Below, in pieces: positions 1 to 11,990 of a DNA stretch of 64,000 bases. This DNA is from Mastigias papua (taxonomy: Eukaryota; Cnidaria; Scyphozoa; Rhizostomeae; Mastigiidae), in NCBI GenBank assembly GCA_964019165.1, contig OZ025271.1, positions 8,644,775 through 8,708,774 of the forward strand, written 5' to 3'. The position numbers were made by a program, and so were the translations under genes. The first letter of the stretch is position 1, and every line of letters starts with the position of its first letter. The notes beneath the pieces are model-generated. The model was not told the origin of the DNA. It saw nothing but the letters and a program-made list of their open reading frames with translations, and searched no databases.

Positions 1-792
1 TGTTGAAGTCGACTTTTGATGGGAGGTGAATAAAAAGAAGCTAAGTAACTCATTTTACGTCTTTGTAATAGATTCTCTCAAAAATGCGTACGAGATTTTT
101 CCCAATAATTTATGTGATTTTTGTGATGCCCATCGATGATTAATACTTTGTTATAGACCCATGCTTCTATTTAGGCCGTCCTTTCTAAATTATGGGGAAG
201 AGAAGTATACAAACTGAGTTTTATGTAGTACGTGTCAAGTGATTTGATAACAACACATTAAATAAAGCCTCCTATTCAAAGATATATAAAGAAAGTAACC
301 CCCAGAGGGAGGCTTATTCGAGGATTTAGGGTACAACGATTCAAAAATGTATACAATATGCAATAATAGAAGCAGACTCGACAAGCAGAACTTGTAGAGA
401 AGTTAGCGGAACGATTGAGTTTTAATTTATGTATTTGCATGTATGTATAATTGTATAGATCTATGTTTTTATGTATGTATAGTAAATTATCTAAAAACAT
501 CAAAGGGCTATCAAAGGTTATGAGAATAGTAAGCAGTATTTGCCACAGAGTAAATGATGATAGAAGAGAGTTTAAAACGATTGTTATGAATTAGAAAAAT
601 AATGTATATCAAATAATAGGTAGAGATATTAAGCTTAACAAGTAGAGCTGATTATCATGTATATAAGATTATTGTTGACACTTAGGAATTCATTAGTGAA
701 CCAGAATAATAAAGAAGTCATTTTATAGCAAAATGTTTTAAACAATTGCTTACAAGTGTTCTCATACAGTTGATGTCCACCTTCGTTCTGAT
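1..792. other. AT-rich sequence without a recognised gene
   Basis: I see no supported coding region here. The short open frames are AT-rich and show no domain. The only structured piece is a fragment of a dispersed repeat near 261-336, listed separately. Confidence 0.6.
261..336. repeat. Terminal fragment of the CGAATAAGCCCC repeat family
   Basis: The stretch ends GGCTTATTCGAGGATTTAGG followed by GTAC. Read on the other strand this is a CCTAAATCCTCGAATAAGCC-type terminus. The same terminus opens the more complete element at 35328-35807, where it reads TACCGTAAATC then CGAATAAGCCCCC. It is probably one end of a decayed non-autonomous TIR element. Confidence 0.5.
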
Positions 793-2324
<1,532 letters not shown>

Positions 2325-2376
2325 AAAATAATCCTTATCTCCATGAAATGCCAATACAGACATGCAAGTGTTTTAT
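2325..2376 (+). pseudogene. LINE ORF2 C-terminal fragment, left part
   Basis: This short flank continues in frame into 8447 onwards if the transposon at 2377-8443 and one copy of a 3-bp TAT duplication are removed. Read that way it leads into the typical LINE C-terminal pattern on the far side (Gly-Leu-Ser-Tyr-Arg-Gly, later Asn-Ser-Leu and Glu-Ile-Arg). The exact 5' limit is uncertain. Confidence 0.45.
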
Positions 2377-2688
2377 ACCAGGCTGAGAGAACGCAAGGAG
2401 CAACCCAACGGGGAACTTTATCTGCATATACTTTTCTAGTACAAAATTTCATGCTGATTCCGAAAATCTTTGGTAAACGGGCGTCACCGGGTGCAAACGG
2501 AAGTTATGGGCGTGGTTTAGGATGATAATTAGCATAGCAATTTTCTGCCAAAGCGCTATGAACATGTTGTGGATGCACGCAATTTATTCAAAATTCAACA
2601 GTAATTGATAAAATATTAAATTAAAGCCTGTTAGTGAATAAAAGCGGAAATTATGGGCCTGTTTTGGGTGTGTCCATGGGCGTTGGTC
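2377..2688 (+). repeat. Left terminal inverted repeat
   Basis: It starts ACCAGGCTGAGAG and ends GGGCGTTGGTC. It pairs with 8131-8442 along its whole length, the visible difference being ATTAAATTAAAG against ATTAAACTAAAG on the compared strand. Confidence 0.95.
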
Positions 2689-3070
2689 AAATTAAAAGTT
2701 TATCTGCAAACAAAATAGAGAGCTTATTTATACATACATGTCTAATGCATGTTTTGTTGATAGTTCGTACAGCCTTATATAGCTCTCCGGTGGGTTTTAC
2801 CTTTGAAAAAGAACATTTTCACTCACCCTACGTTAGCAAGGGAGATTCTTCCAGATGTGACTGCGGAATGTCAACTGAAACGAAGGACGCCTCTATTAAG
2901 TCAATTTAGAAGATTTGTAGCTGCTGTGTATCGATTTCATCAATCTTCGTGTGAAGTTACACGGTGTTATTTACAATGGTTTCATTTCATTAACAATATC
3001 ATTCAGATTAAGAATGATTGGCATAAGTTGTTATTCATACTGACCTGCTTTCAAAAGACATGATTTCATT

Positions 3071-3970
3071 TTGAGAGAACTGTTCAATATATTTATAAAT
3101 GATTTCTTTTATGTTATAGAGCACTCTCAGGTTTGCAACTTTGCCGATGACAACACAATTTTTGCATGTGATGAAAACTTAGAAAAAGTAACCACAAATA
3201 TTGAAAATGACACACGAAAGGCAATGAACTGGTATAGAATGAATGAGATGGCTGCCAACCCGGAAAAATTTCAATTGATTTTTTTTGGGCTAAAAGAGCA
3301 ACGCGAGTTAAGCATAGAAATTAATGGCGATATCATAAAAATGTCTGATACGGTAAAACTTTTAGGTATTACCATTGACTCAAAACTTGCGTTTAACGAG
3401 CATGTCAAGAGTATCTGCCAAAAGACTAACAATAAGGTAAAAGCTTTTTCTAGGGTTGTAAGAGACTTAGAACCCCAAAAGGCTAGCCTACTGTATAACT
3501 CGTTTATTCTGACAAACTTCAATTACTGCCCACTTATATGGATGTTTTGTGGAAAAACTACAAACGATATGGTTAACCGGGTCCATAAGCGTGCCCTGAG
3601 AGTGCTACTAAATGATTATGACTCTAGTTTTGAAGAGCTCATACACAAGAATGAGGAAGTGACAATCCATGAAAAAAACTTGCAAAAACTTATGCTCGAG
3701 GTATACAGATGTGTGACCTCTGGGAACCCTTCCTTTCTGTGGGAGTTATTCAATAGAAAAACTCTCCCATATACATTAAGAATAAAAAATCTCCTCCAAC
3801 TTCCAAACACGAGGACCAAAAAGTATGGGAACGAGTCTCTTACATTTAGGGGAAGCATACTTTGGAATCAACTTCCAGATCAATATAAAGCTGCAAAAAC
3901 TGACAATGAATTCAAAATGAAAATCAAAAGTTGGAAGGGATTTAAATGCAGTTGCCGCATCTGTATATAA
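3071..3970 (+). pseudogene. LINE reverse transcriptase, C-terminal 299 codons
   Basis: The frame starts inside the reverse transcriptase with Leu-Phe-Asn-Ile-Phe-Ile-Asn-Asp, the block just before the catalytic box. Phe-Ala-Asp-Asp follows at residues 24-27 (the YADD motif with F). Then come the Leu-Leu-Gly-Ile-Thr-Ile-Asp thumb block, the Tyr-Cys-Pro-Leu-Ile-Trp-Met block and the Arg-Ala-Leu-Arg block. A C-terminal Cys-Ser-Cys-Arg-Ile-Cys motif ends it. These are typical of CR1/jockey-like animal LINEs. The endonuclease and the first half of the polymerase are missing, so it cannot transpose by itself. No internal stop or frameshift is present. The first listed codon is TTG, and no genuine start is implied. 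Confidence 0.85.
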
Positions 3971-4114
3971 TTATATAGTTATCTTTTAAGACTGTTCATT
4001 TTAGTTATTTTTAGAAAATATTGTAAAAGTAGTGTAGAGTTGGCCTTTATTAGCTTTAGCTATTTCTTCAGCCAACTGTAAATAAATTGTATTATTATTA
4101 TTATTATTATTATT
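3077..4114 (+). mobile_element. 5'-truncated LINE with (ATT)n tail nested in the transposon
   Basis: Reverse-transcriptase coding similarity begins abruptly near 3077. It runs through an intact C-terminal frame to a stop at 3970, then a short 3' UTR with AATAAA at 4081 and eight ATT units (4091-4114). This is the usual form of a 5'-truncated LINE insertion. The open frame and clean tail indicate that it is younger than the other LINE pieces in the window. I could not identify a clear target-site duplication. Confidence 0.85.
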
Positions 4115-4192
4115 CGATGATGAGTTGTGAATTCTTTAGCACTTATGTACAATGATGCACGGTGAAATTCTGAATCTTGCCTACAGTTAAGG

Positions 4193-7100
4193 ATGGAGTG
4201 TGTAGTTCATTACACATACTCTGATGGAAGTTACACCGAGTTAAAGGGGCTTTCCAGCAATCAATACAATCGCCTGGTCCAAGCAAAGAAACGTCACTTG
4301 GAATCCTCGCTCGCTAACAGACATATACAGAATCTAACAGCGTTCCTGATAAAGGGTTTGATGTAGCAAGGCATGGTGTGCACTTGGAACCGTGTTACAA
4401 AAAGTTCACTGCGATCCTTTCCTCTCAGAAACGAAAAATATCTAGCTCACACCCAGAGTTAACAAGAGCGAAGCGCATAAAAATGGATGAGCCCGAAAGA
4501 CTTTTCCCAAAAGTATGTTTTTTCAGCAAGCAAGGAAGGAAAAAAATTAATAAGAGATCGTATTATCCATGCAAAATCACCACTGTTGATGCAGAGCATA
4601 AAATCAAGGAAGCAGCATTATTGACAGAAGATGGGGAACTTTTGCTTCATGTTAGAGAGGTTGACTTGATTGCCAAAGAATTTATGATGCACAAGCCTTG
4701 CTACAACAACTATGTGCGCCAACTTACGAAAAAGGCAGTTTATGAAAAGCAGGATTTCGGGCATCAAAAGGAAGTAGGAGACTTAAATGCAGTCAAAAAA
4801 GCTATTCAGAGTGTTATTCTTAAAAACAATCAAGCGTTATCAATTACTGCCTTACACAGATTATACAAAGTTGGTTTTGGCTCTCAGTTTGAAAGAAGTT
4901 ATCGTGCCAAGCTAAAGAAGAAAATTATAGATGAATATGATGATGCAATCATTTTTCTAAGAATTGACGATGCTACACCAGAGGTAGTCGCTAGCACTGC
5001 TGGATTACAAGCTACAACTGTGGTTAACGACAAAGAAATGATTTTAAAGCTTGCTGCCGAGCATCTCAGGGATGACATAATTGCGCATGCATCAGCACTA
5101 GATGAACTCGCTTGGCCTCCAAACAGTGACACACTTAGTTGTAGCATACGGAATCCACCCTCAAGTTTGACCAGTTTCTTCATCCACTTGTTAAGGTCTA
5201 AAGGGAACAATATTACCAACAGAACAAAACGCTTAATTGACTCATATACTGCTGATATGATACATGGTGTGTCTAGAGGAAAGGTCATTACTTTGAAGCA
5301 CTTCCTGCTTGGCATAGGTCTTCATAATTTGACTGGACTTAAAATGCCTATTAAGATTCACTCCCATTTGGGACACTCAATCGACTATAATGTCGTATGT
5401 GAGATTGAAACCGCAGAAGCTGAATTAGCTATGATGAGATTGTCCTTGAATGATGACATGCCGAAGAGTCCTTCAAGAGACACATGCGTAAAATTCTGGT
5501 GGGCTGACAATTTTAACCAGAAGTTAGAAACGCTATCAGGGCACGGTGTTATTGATTCTACGCACATTGTTGAGTTTTCAGAATCCGGAGAGAGAGAGGT
5601 TCATGAAAAGTCTGTATTTTTATTAAGAACGAAAAGAAGATCTCTGCAAACTGTTCCAGTTGAAGTCCCTGATGTTAGAATCGATAGAAGAAAAGAGCCT
5701 GTTTCGGTATATGATGAAGTTCAAGAAATGATCTCAGGTGATTGCTTACTAGCGGACTTCGTTAAATTACACATGAAATGGTTGTTATCTAGAATAGTTT
5801 CGTCAATGGATCAAATTGTTCCGAACTTTACAGGGTTCTTCGTGAAATCTACTGGGAAAGCTGATGAACTGCAGATGACCAAAGTGACCTATCTTCCTCC
5901 AATCAATGCACCTATCACTGCATATGCAACCATCTACAAAGTGTTTGATATTATACTAAGGAGAGCAAAACAAGCCGAATTACCATACGCAAACATTACC
6001 TTTGACGTTGGTGCTGCTATTAACGCACACAAAGTCCTATGGAATCATCCCGAACGCTTCAAAAATATCATCATCCATTTGGGGGACTTCCATTTTATGA
6101 AAGAGGTGTTCAATGTTCTAGGAAGCATTGTAAGTGGCTCAGGCTTCGAAGATATAATTTTCCAGGCAGATACATGCTCTACTGGGAACTTAAACGGGGT
6201 CCTCGCCGGTTCTCATTATAACCGTTGCTGGGCAGTGCATTCAAACTTTGCAGAGGCTCTAGAACGATTGTTGTTTAAACGTTTTTTGTCTATTTATGAC
6301 AAGTCAGATGTAATGAAACAATTAGTGGGTAGGACATCTGTATGTAGTGAAGAACTAATGAAGCTGCTGGAAAACACGGACGTGATCAAGTTGTTGGAGG
6401 ATTATGGGTACTTTAAAAATTGTGTACGTAATGGACATCATGGAATGACGCCACAATTTTGGCTTGTTCATTATTTAGATATCATGTCAAATCAACATTT
6501 ACTGCATTCCGCAGTTCAATCAAACAACTTTTTGTTGAGACTCCATGGCTTGAAAGCTGCATTGTCATTCTTTTTTGCATTGAATAAGCAAAATTATGCC
6601 AGATATGGATCAATATATGTGAATACAAGTTCAAGACTGCTAGCAAAAAAGTACAAGTAAAGCAAGAAAGAAAGCAAAGCTTGGTTGAGGTTAATCGAAA
6701 CATTCTTGCAACATTGCTTGCACATTCAGCAAAGACTGGTAGAACAATAAATTTTAAAGCAGCTTTGAAATATCCCCTTAGTTCTGTTCCTTTGGCCCTC
6801 GCTAACCCTGATGGAAGTCGGCGTGTCACCAAAAAATGTCAGCTAATGGAGATTGTTTTGTCATTCTCTCAGCAAGAATTCAGCCATGAGCCAATCAAAC
6901 TTGCAAAAAAGACATTGCTGCATATTTAGTTGACTTGATGGCTTTAATCCGTACACTGCCGAGAACGAGTGATACATACAGTGAACTAACTCAACAAGTT
7001 GTTCAAACCTTACCAGTAGGGCATCCAAGAGTAGATATTGTGGCAGACACATACAGGAATGATTCAATAAAGAACTCTGAAAGAATAAAACGTGGGCATT

Positions 7101-8103
7101 CTGCCAAAGTTCTTATAAAGTCAGCAGAGTCCAAAGTACCACGAAACTTCTCAGATTTTCTCAAGAATGGAGAGAACAAGAGTAGAATGATTGAAGTCAT
7201 CAAAGATGAGATGGTTAAGCAAAAAAGTGCCATTCTTCACAAGCTGAAATGCAATGAAATTATGTTCTCTGTTGACAAACTTTGCATTCGCATGACGGAA
7301 AAGTCTACCGAAGTTGCAGATGAGCTAAGTAGTAACCAAGAAGAAGCAGACACAAAACTTCTTTTGCATGCCAACCATGCACTTAGTACACAACCAAACA
7401 AAGCAGTGCTTATAAGATCTCCATCAGGCGATGTTGATATCAACATCTTGTTTCTTTCCTTGTTTCAAGAGGACGCTGGCAGGATCTACATTGATTACGG
7501 TACCGGAAAGTCCAGAAAAGTTTTGCAATTAGGCATGGTTATATGCCAGACACTCTGAAATCTGCATTGATCGGATTTCACGCATTTTCTGGCAATGACT
7601 ACATCTCCTCCATTTTTCGAAAGTCAAAACGTATGTTGTGGAAGAAGATGGAGAAAGGTAAGAGTTTTACCAGAATGTTTGCAGAATTAGGAAATCAATG
7701 GAGAATCGATGGTGAACTTCAAGCATTGCTTGAAGAATACGTTTGCTCTTTGTTTATGGTAGGAAAAAGTGATATCAACGAAGTGCGTTATGCAATTTTC
7801 AAAGATATATACCAGAAGACGGGCAGGATTCAGGATTTGTCCTTGCTGCCACCATGCCGTGAAACATTACGCCTCAGGAGCCAAAGATGCAACTACATTG
7901 CCAAAGTGTGGAAGTCAAGTCTTCAGTCCGTTATTGACTTTGATGTCATCACTGCAAATGGATGGTCAGACGAAGGGGAAGTTATTTGGATAAAGGAAGC
8001 ATTTCCTCAAAATGTAGCAGAGATTCTAATGAATGCTGAAGAGGAAATTAACATTGACGCAACTTTCGCTGGGGAAAGTGATTCAGATTATGACTCTGAT
8101 TAA
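4193..8103 (+). pseudogene. Frameshifted transposase, Academ-like, about 1,250 codons
   Basis: Five overlapping open segments in changing frames form one protein: 4193-~4340, ~4340-6660, ~6660-6929, 6935-7558 and 7543-8103. The first has an ATG at 4193. The second contains a Gly-Phe-Asp...His-Gly...Cys-Tyr-Lys-Lys-Phe block and a spaced Cys/His region (Cys near codon 48 of the 4378 frame, Cys-Lys, later His-Lys-Pro-Cys-Tyr), a likely zinc-binding module. A long conserved middle includes Phe-Asp-Val-Gly-Ala-Ala and His-Leu-Gly-Asp-Phe-His. The fourth segment has Gln-Glu-Glu-Ala-Asp-Thr-Lys and Gly-Asp-Val-Asp, and the fifth Gly-Phe-His-Ala-Phe-Ser-Gly-Asn-Asp, acidic motifs like those of XPG/PIN nucleases. 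It ends in an Asp/Ser tail. The segment overlaps are too tight for introns, so they are frameshifts or assembly indels. The catalytic acidic triad was not assigned. Confidence 0.75.
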
Positions 8104-8130
8104 TTAAAAAACCAACTTGATATGTAAGCA

Positions 8131-8442
8131 GACCAACGCCCATGGACACACCCAAAACAGGCCCATAATTTCCGCTTTTATTCACTAACAGGCTTTAGTT
8201 TAATATTTTATCAATTACTGTTGAATTTTGAATAAATTGCGTGCATCCACAACATGTTCATAGCGCTTTGGCAGAAAATTGCTATGCTAATTATCATCCT
8301 AAACCACGCCCATAACTTCCGTTTGCACCCGGTGACGCCCGTTTACCAAAGATTTTCGGAATCAGCATGAAATTTTGTACTAGAAAAGTATATGCAGATA
8401 AAGTTCCCCGTTGGGTTGCTCCTTGCGTTCTCTCAGCCTGGT
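8131..8442 (-). repeat. Right terminal inverted repeat
   Basis: It is the inverted partner of 2377-2688 and ends CTCAGCCTGGT. The following C at 8443 has no counterpart on the left and is assigned to the element only because a TAT duplication then becomes visible. Confidence 0.95.
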
Positions 8443-8443
8443 C

Positions 8444-8768
8444 TATTTAAGAAAACAACGAGCAATGGTCAGAAAGGCTTGTCCTATAGAGGTGTACAGT
8501 CATGAAATAGCCTTCAACTTGAAATTAGGCAAATATTGTCTCTTCCGGTTTTTAAATCAAAACTGAAAATAATGCCTTAAATTTTATCTGTTAGTTTAGT
8601 AAACTGTAAGTTACTTTTTGCGGATCTATATATTTTTAACAATAGTATGTGTTTGTTCTGTTTTTTATTGTTCTATTGTAAAGTGAATGGAGGGCCCTTG
8701 TAAACCAGCATTTGCTGAAGGGCCACCCTCCTTTAATCATATAAAAATGAAATTAAATAAAATAAAAT
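8444..8768 (+). pseudogene. LINE ORF2 C-terminus and 3' UTR, right part
   Basis: From about 8463 the frame reads Asn-Gly-Gln-Lys-Gly-Leu-Ser-Tyr-Arg-Gly, then one stop, then Asn-Ser-Leu, Glu-Ile-Arg-Gln and a final Phe-Lys-Ser-Lys-Leu-Lys, the usual LINE C-terminal pattern. Downstream, GAGGGCCCTTG and GAAGGGCCACCCTC flank an AGC/GCT stem, forming a hairpin. An A/T-rich tail of AAATTAAATAAAATAAAATC type follows. The host transposon at 2377-8443 splits this fragment. Confidence 0.65.
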
Positions 8769-9540
8769 CTCAATTTGCCCGATAGGCGCACACTTTGGTA
8801 CGCAGATAGTTTAGACATTCTAGTTGTGTAGAACTGTCATAAATCCTTTCTATTAAACGTCAGTAAATCCAGATTGTTATATTCTGCACAATTTGAAACT
8901 ATTTTTGTGTTGGATATTACAGACATTCTCTTTCTCCGTATACTGAAGACATTGTAGATATCCATTTTCTCGATAGATACTGATCTTCGTATGACGATAG
9001 TTTAGACATTCTAATTCTTCATGTTCTACACAATTTGTACCTTATCCATTTCTCACATGAACATTCATTTTATACACATAGTCACGATATTCCATTTCAT
9101 CATATTCTTTATAGAATTTCGGCATATCGTAAGGTCTATTAGACATACAGCTGTATGTAGATAGTTGTGGTATTGTAACTTGTTATAATATGTAGAATTT
9201 ACACATTTTATCCATTCTTTCCGTAGAGACCTTTCTATGTTGATAGTTTACACATTCTAATAGGTCATGTCCTGCACAGTTTGCACCTTATATTTTTCTT
9301 ACGAAGACACTCATTCTTATGTACATAGTTACGATATTCCAATTCATCATATTCTCCATTCTTTGCAGATTTCTATTCGTACCATTCAACCCTTGTTCTT
9401 ATGTGCATATATATGACATTATAATTCTCCATATTCTACAGAATTTGCAAATTTTAATTCGTCCAATAGATATTCAAGTTTAATAAGATAGTTTACACAT
9501 TCTAATTCGTCTCAGTATTGTTATTTATCCATTGCCCAAA
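8769..9540. repeat. Right block of the diverged ~82-bp satellite
   Basis: Equivalent points of the unit fall at about 9021, 9102, 9185, 9268, 9349, 9431 and 9513, a spacing of 81-83 bp over seven units. Each unit has ATATTCTGCAGAATTTG-like, ATCCATT...AGACA-like, TTATGTAGATAG-like and ACATTCTAATTC-like parts. Two further anchors near 8820 and 8880 are shorter-spaced. Confidence 0.75.
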
Positions 9541-11477
9541 TACACATATATGTTAATGTGCATTTGTTGTACAATCTCCTTGTAGATATTCTGCCTCCTA
9601 TGCAATGTCCAATACAATGCCCTTATCCCTTCGTTTATATTTAGTCATTTGCATGTGTATTTATTACACATTCTACTTCTTCATATTCTGCAGAATGTTC
9701 TGTTCATGTTGTATCCTCCAATATTTGTAGATGTATATTTTTAGGAGGAGGACTTACAATTTAGAAGGGCTGCAAACTATCTTACCCAATGAAAGAAAGA
9801 GGATGCATAATGGTTTACGATGTTGATCATTATCTAGCCACTCTGTCATGTCTATACCTAGAGGGGTGGTTGTATAGGGGGCACAAATAGCTGTTACCAA
9901 TCTGCAATATAGCTCGAAAATTTGTGAGAAGACTGATATACTGTTTTGATGAAGTAAAAGGACCCGCCATGTTTGGATTGAAAGTGACAGAAAATGTCCT
10001 ACTTTTCACTGTCATGACCAAAAGTGCATCTCACAGACAGACCGTTTGGCTACTTATTATTCTCAAGTGCCTATCGAGGAGAAGTCTACAGTTAAAAAAG
10101 AAAATTGAGAGGAAGCCCCCACTTAACACAATATTAGTTTTTCACGAGAAAAATCACGAAAGACAAAAAATTACATACCAAGCTTTCGTTGCTTAGACTG
10201 GAAAATGCTCTCATCTATTGTGTGCATGCTTTATAGATGCTATGAGGAAAGATCCTGGTAAACATTTGTTGGGAAGAGAGCTTAATGAGGAATACGTATG
10301 GATTGCATTATTTACTTCTGAGGCAGACACTATGATCTAGGTCCTGTTGCCCATTTGTCTGCATATTGTTCTGGTACAAAAATATTTCGTTTTATAAAGA
10401 AATGTCAGAATGAACTGGATTTCTACCTTACTTGAGTGAGTTGCAGACACCAGCCCTCTAGCCTCTTAAGCCTTTGCATATTTTATATATTCTATTACAT
10501 AAATATACATCACACAGGTAAATTTCTTTGCATTTGTTTACCTCATCTGACCATTCCGCAGCTCCAGTCTCCAGCACCCCGTCTGCTACTTCTTGTATAT
10601 ATTACTTATTCCTTTTTTCACATTCTACAACATTTTTGCACATATTGATTTTCCAATAGACACTCATGTTTATGTATATAGCTCTCAACTTCTTATTTTT
10701 ATTATTCTCGAGATTTTACACATATCCATTAGTCCAATTGACACATATTTCTATGCAGATAGTTTACCTATTCCAATTCTACACTTTCTGGAGAATTTGC
10801 CAGACCTGATATATGTTCTGCTATTCATTATTATATAAATCCGTTCATTCTTCATTGAGAAAAATTGATTTATTCATGCAATAATTTCGTTTTTTTAGTT
10901 ATCTCTCAATCATCAAGTCAATTTTTTAATTATTTCTTTGTTTGTGACTATGTCAATCTCTTATAGTTTTCAGTATTGTTCTACTTCGAAGGCTAAAACT
11001 TGTAATAAGAGCCAAGTCTCCTAATAAAATGATTCTTTGATGCTTGAAGAACTATCTACATAGAATGAGTACCTATCTGGCGAAGAGACATTTTGAAATT
11101 CTCCTGAAAGCAGAGTACGTACGTCTGCAGACTATTTACTACATATAAGCAAGCAACTATGATAAATGTACTTACTATCTACACAAATATAAATATGAGC
11201 ATAAATAAAGACGAAGAAATTTGTGAGCATTCTACGAAATATGAGGAAGTAGAATGTGTCTACACAGACGCGAAAGTATATAGGAAACAGATATATATTC
11301 ATATTCATATAACATATATATTCATATTCTGCAGAGAATGCGGAAGGAGAATGCCTGCTTTCTGCACAATAAGTGATTGTCTGTCACACGAGTAGATATA
11401 TAAAAATTCTGCATAAAACTGTACCCAATTGCCCATTATACATTCACATTCATATAGATATTTGTGGAGTGTGTGAT
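9541..11477. other. Patchy satellite remnants, no gene
   Basis: Clear satellite units recur at 10590-10850, with anchor points near 10619, 10699 and 10781. Weaker ones occur at 9660-9740 and 11290-11460. Between them (9750-10430 and 10860-11280) I recognise nothing. The open frames at 9924-10196 and 11159-11395 have no recognisable domain. Confidence 0.5.
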
Positions 11478-11630
11478 ACTGGATCTAGAATGGAATAATT
11501 GAAAATGCAATACATGTACAAAAAAATGTATATCTCTGCTTTGTTGACTATGAAAAGGCTTTCGACAAGGTCAGGCATAACGAATTAATGAACATCTTGA
11601 AGCAGATAGGTGTGTTGGTAATTTGGTAGA
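11478..11630 (+). pseudogene. LINE reverse-transcriptase fragment
   Basis: A ~45-codon frame reads Asn-Gly-Ile-Ile-Glu-Asn-Ala-Ile, then Tyr-Leu-Cys-Phe-Val-Asp-Tyr-Glu-Lys-Ala-Phe-Asp-Lys-Val-Arg-His. The latter is the conserved reverse-transcriptase block carrying the first catalytic Asp. A stop lies just upstream (TAG near 11487) and the similarity fades by 11630. It belongs to a different LINE group from the copies at 3 and 20 kb, judged by this block. Confidence 0.75.
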
Positions 11631-11764
11631 TCATCTGATTGCACTAGGTTACCATCGAGTTTTGTTGTTATTAAAAGCTTCAAGAATTTTAAGACACATT
11701 TAGGAAACATTTGAAGTTGGAAAACATTAAAAAACGTCCAGGCTGAAAGCAGAATAAAAAGGTA

Positions 11765-11990
11765 AATGTGAGTCCCATGTACGATTCCGTACGTTGGGGA
11801 GTGCCCGTTAGAGGGACATTTATCCTGAGCCACCAGCATAGTGAGGTAGGGTGGCCAGTTCCTTTCCTCGCCGCCTGTGATTAACTTCCCCTGTGTTGCC
11901 ACCAGGTACCCATTTGCTGCTGGATGGACAATGAGCGAGCATCCCAATTATGATCCGAGGGTTTGGCTCGAACCATCGATGTTTCCCACA
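11765..11990 (-). repeat. SINE-like fragment with a B-box
   Basis: This island is richer in G and C than its surroundings. On the minus strand GGTTCGAGCC (11969-11978) matches a polymerase III B-box. It is followed by a body with GGCAACACAGGGG, GAGGAAAGGAACTGGCC and ACGGGCACTCCCC. No convincing A-box lies at the expected distance upstream of the B-box. No second copy is in the window, so this is a tentative call. Confidence 0.4.

Larger units (their letters stand above)
2377..8443 (+). mobile_element. 6.07-kb DNA transposon with 312-bp TIRs, Academ-like
   Basis: The ends are inverted copies of 312 bp, 2377-2688 and 8131-8442, with one mismatch that I could find. The element sits inside a LINE fragment. 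The flanks carry TAT on both sides (2374-2376 and 8444-8446), and removing element plus one TAT keeps the LINE frame, which supports a 3-bp target duplication. Inside is a broken transposase (4193-8103) with an N-terminal Cys/His region and a C-terminal XPG/PIN-like nuclease region. Short 3-4 bp duplications plus an XPG-like nuclease are features I associate with the Academ superfamily. A truncated LINE (3077-4114) is inserted upstream of the transposase. The stretches 2689-3076 and 8104-8130 are internal non-coding element sequence. The TIRs are well supported; the superfamily name is less sure. Confidence 0.8.

Noticed and set aside
6482..6832. Minus-strand open frames opposite the transposase (for example 4899-5315 and 6482-6832)
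   Set aside because: They are antisense shadows of the conserved plus-strand transposase segments.
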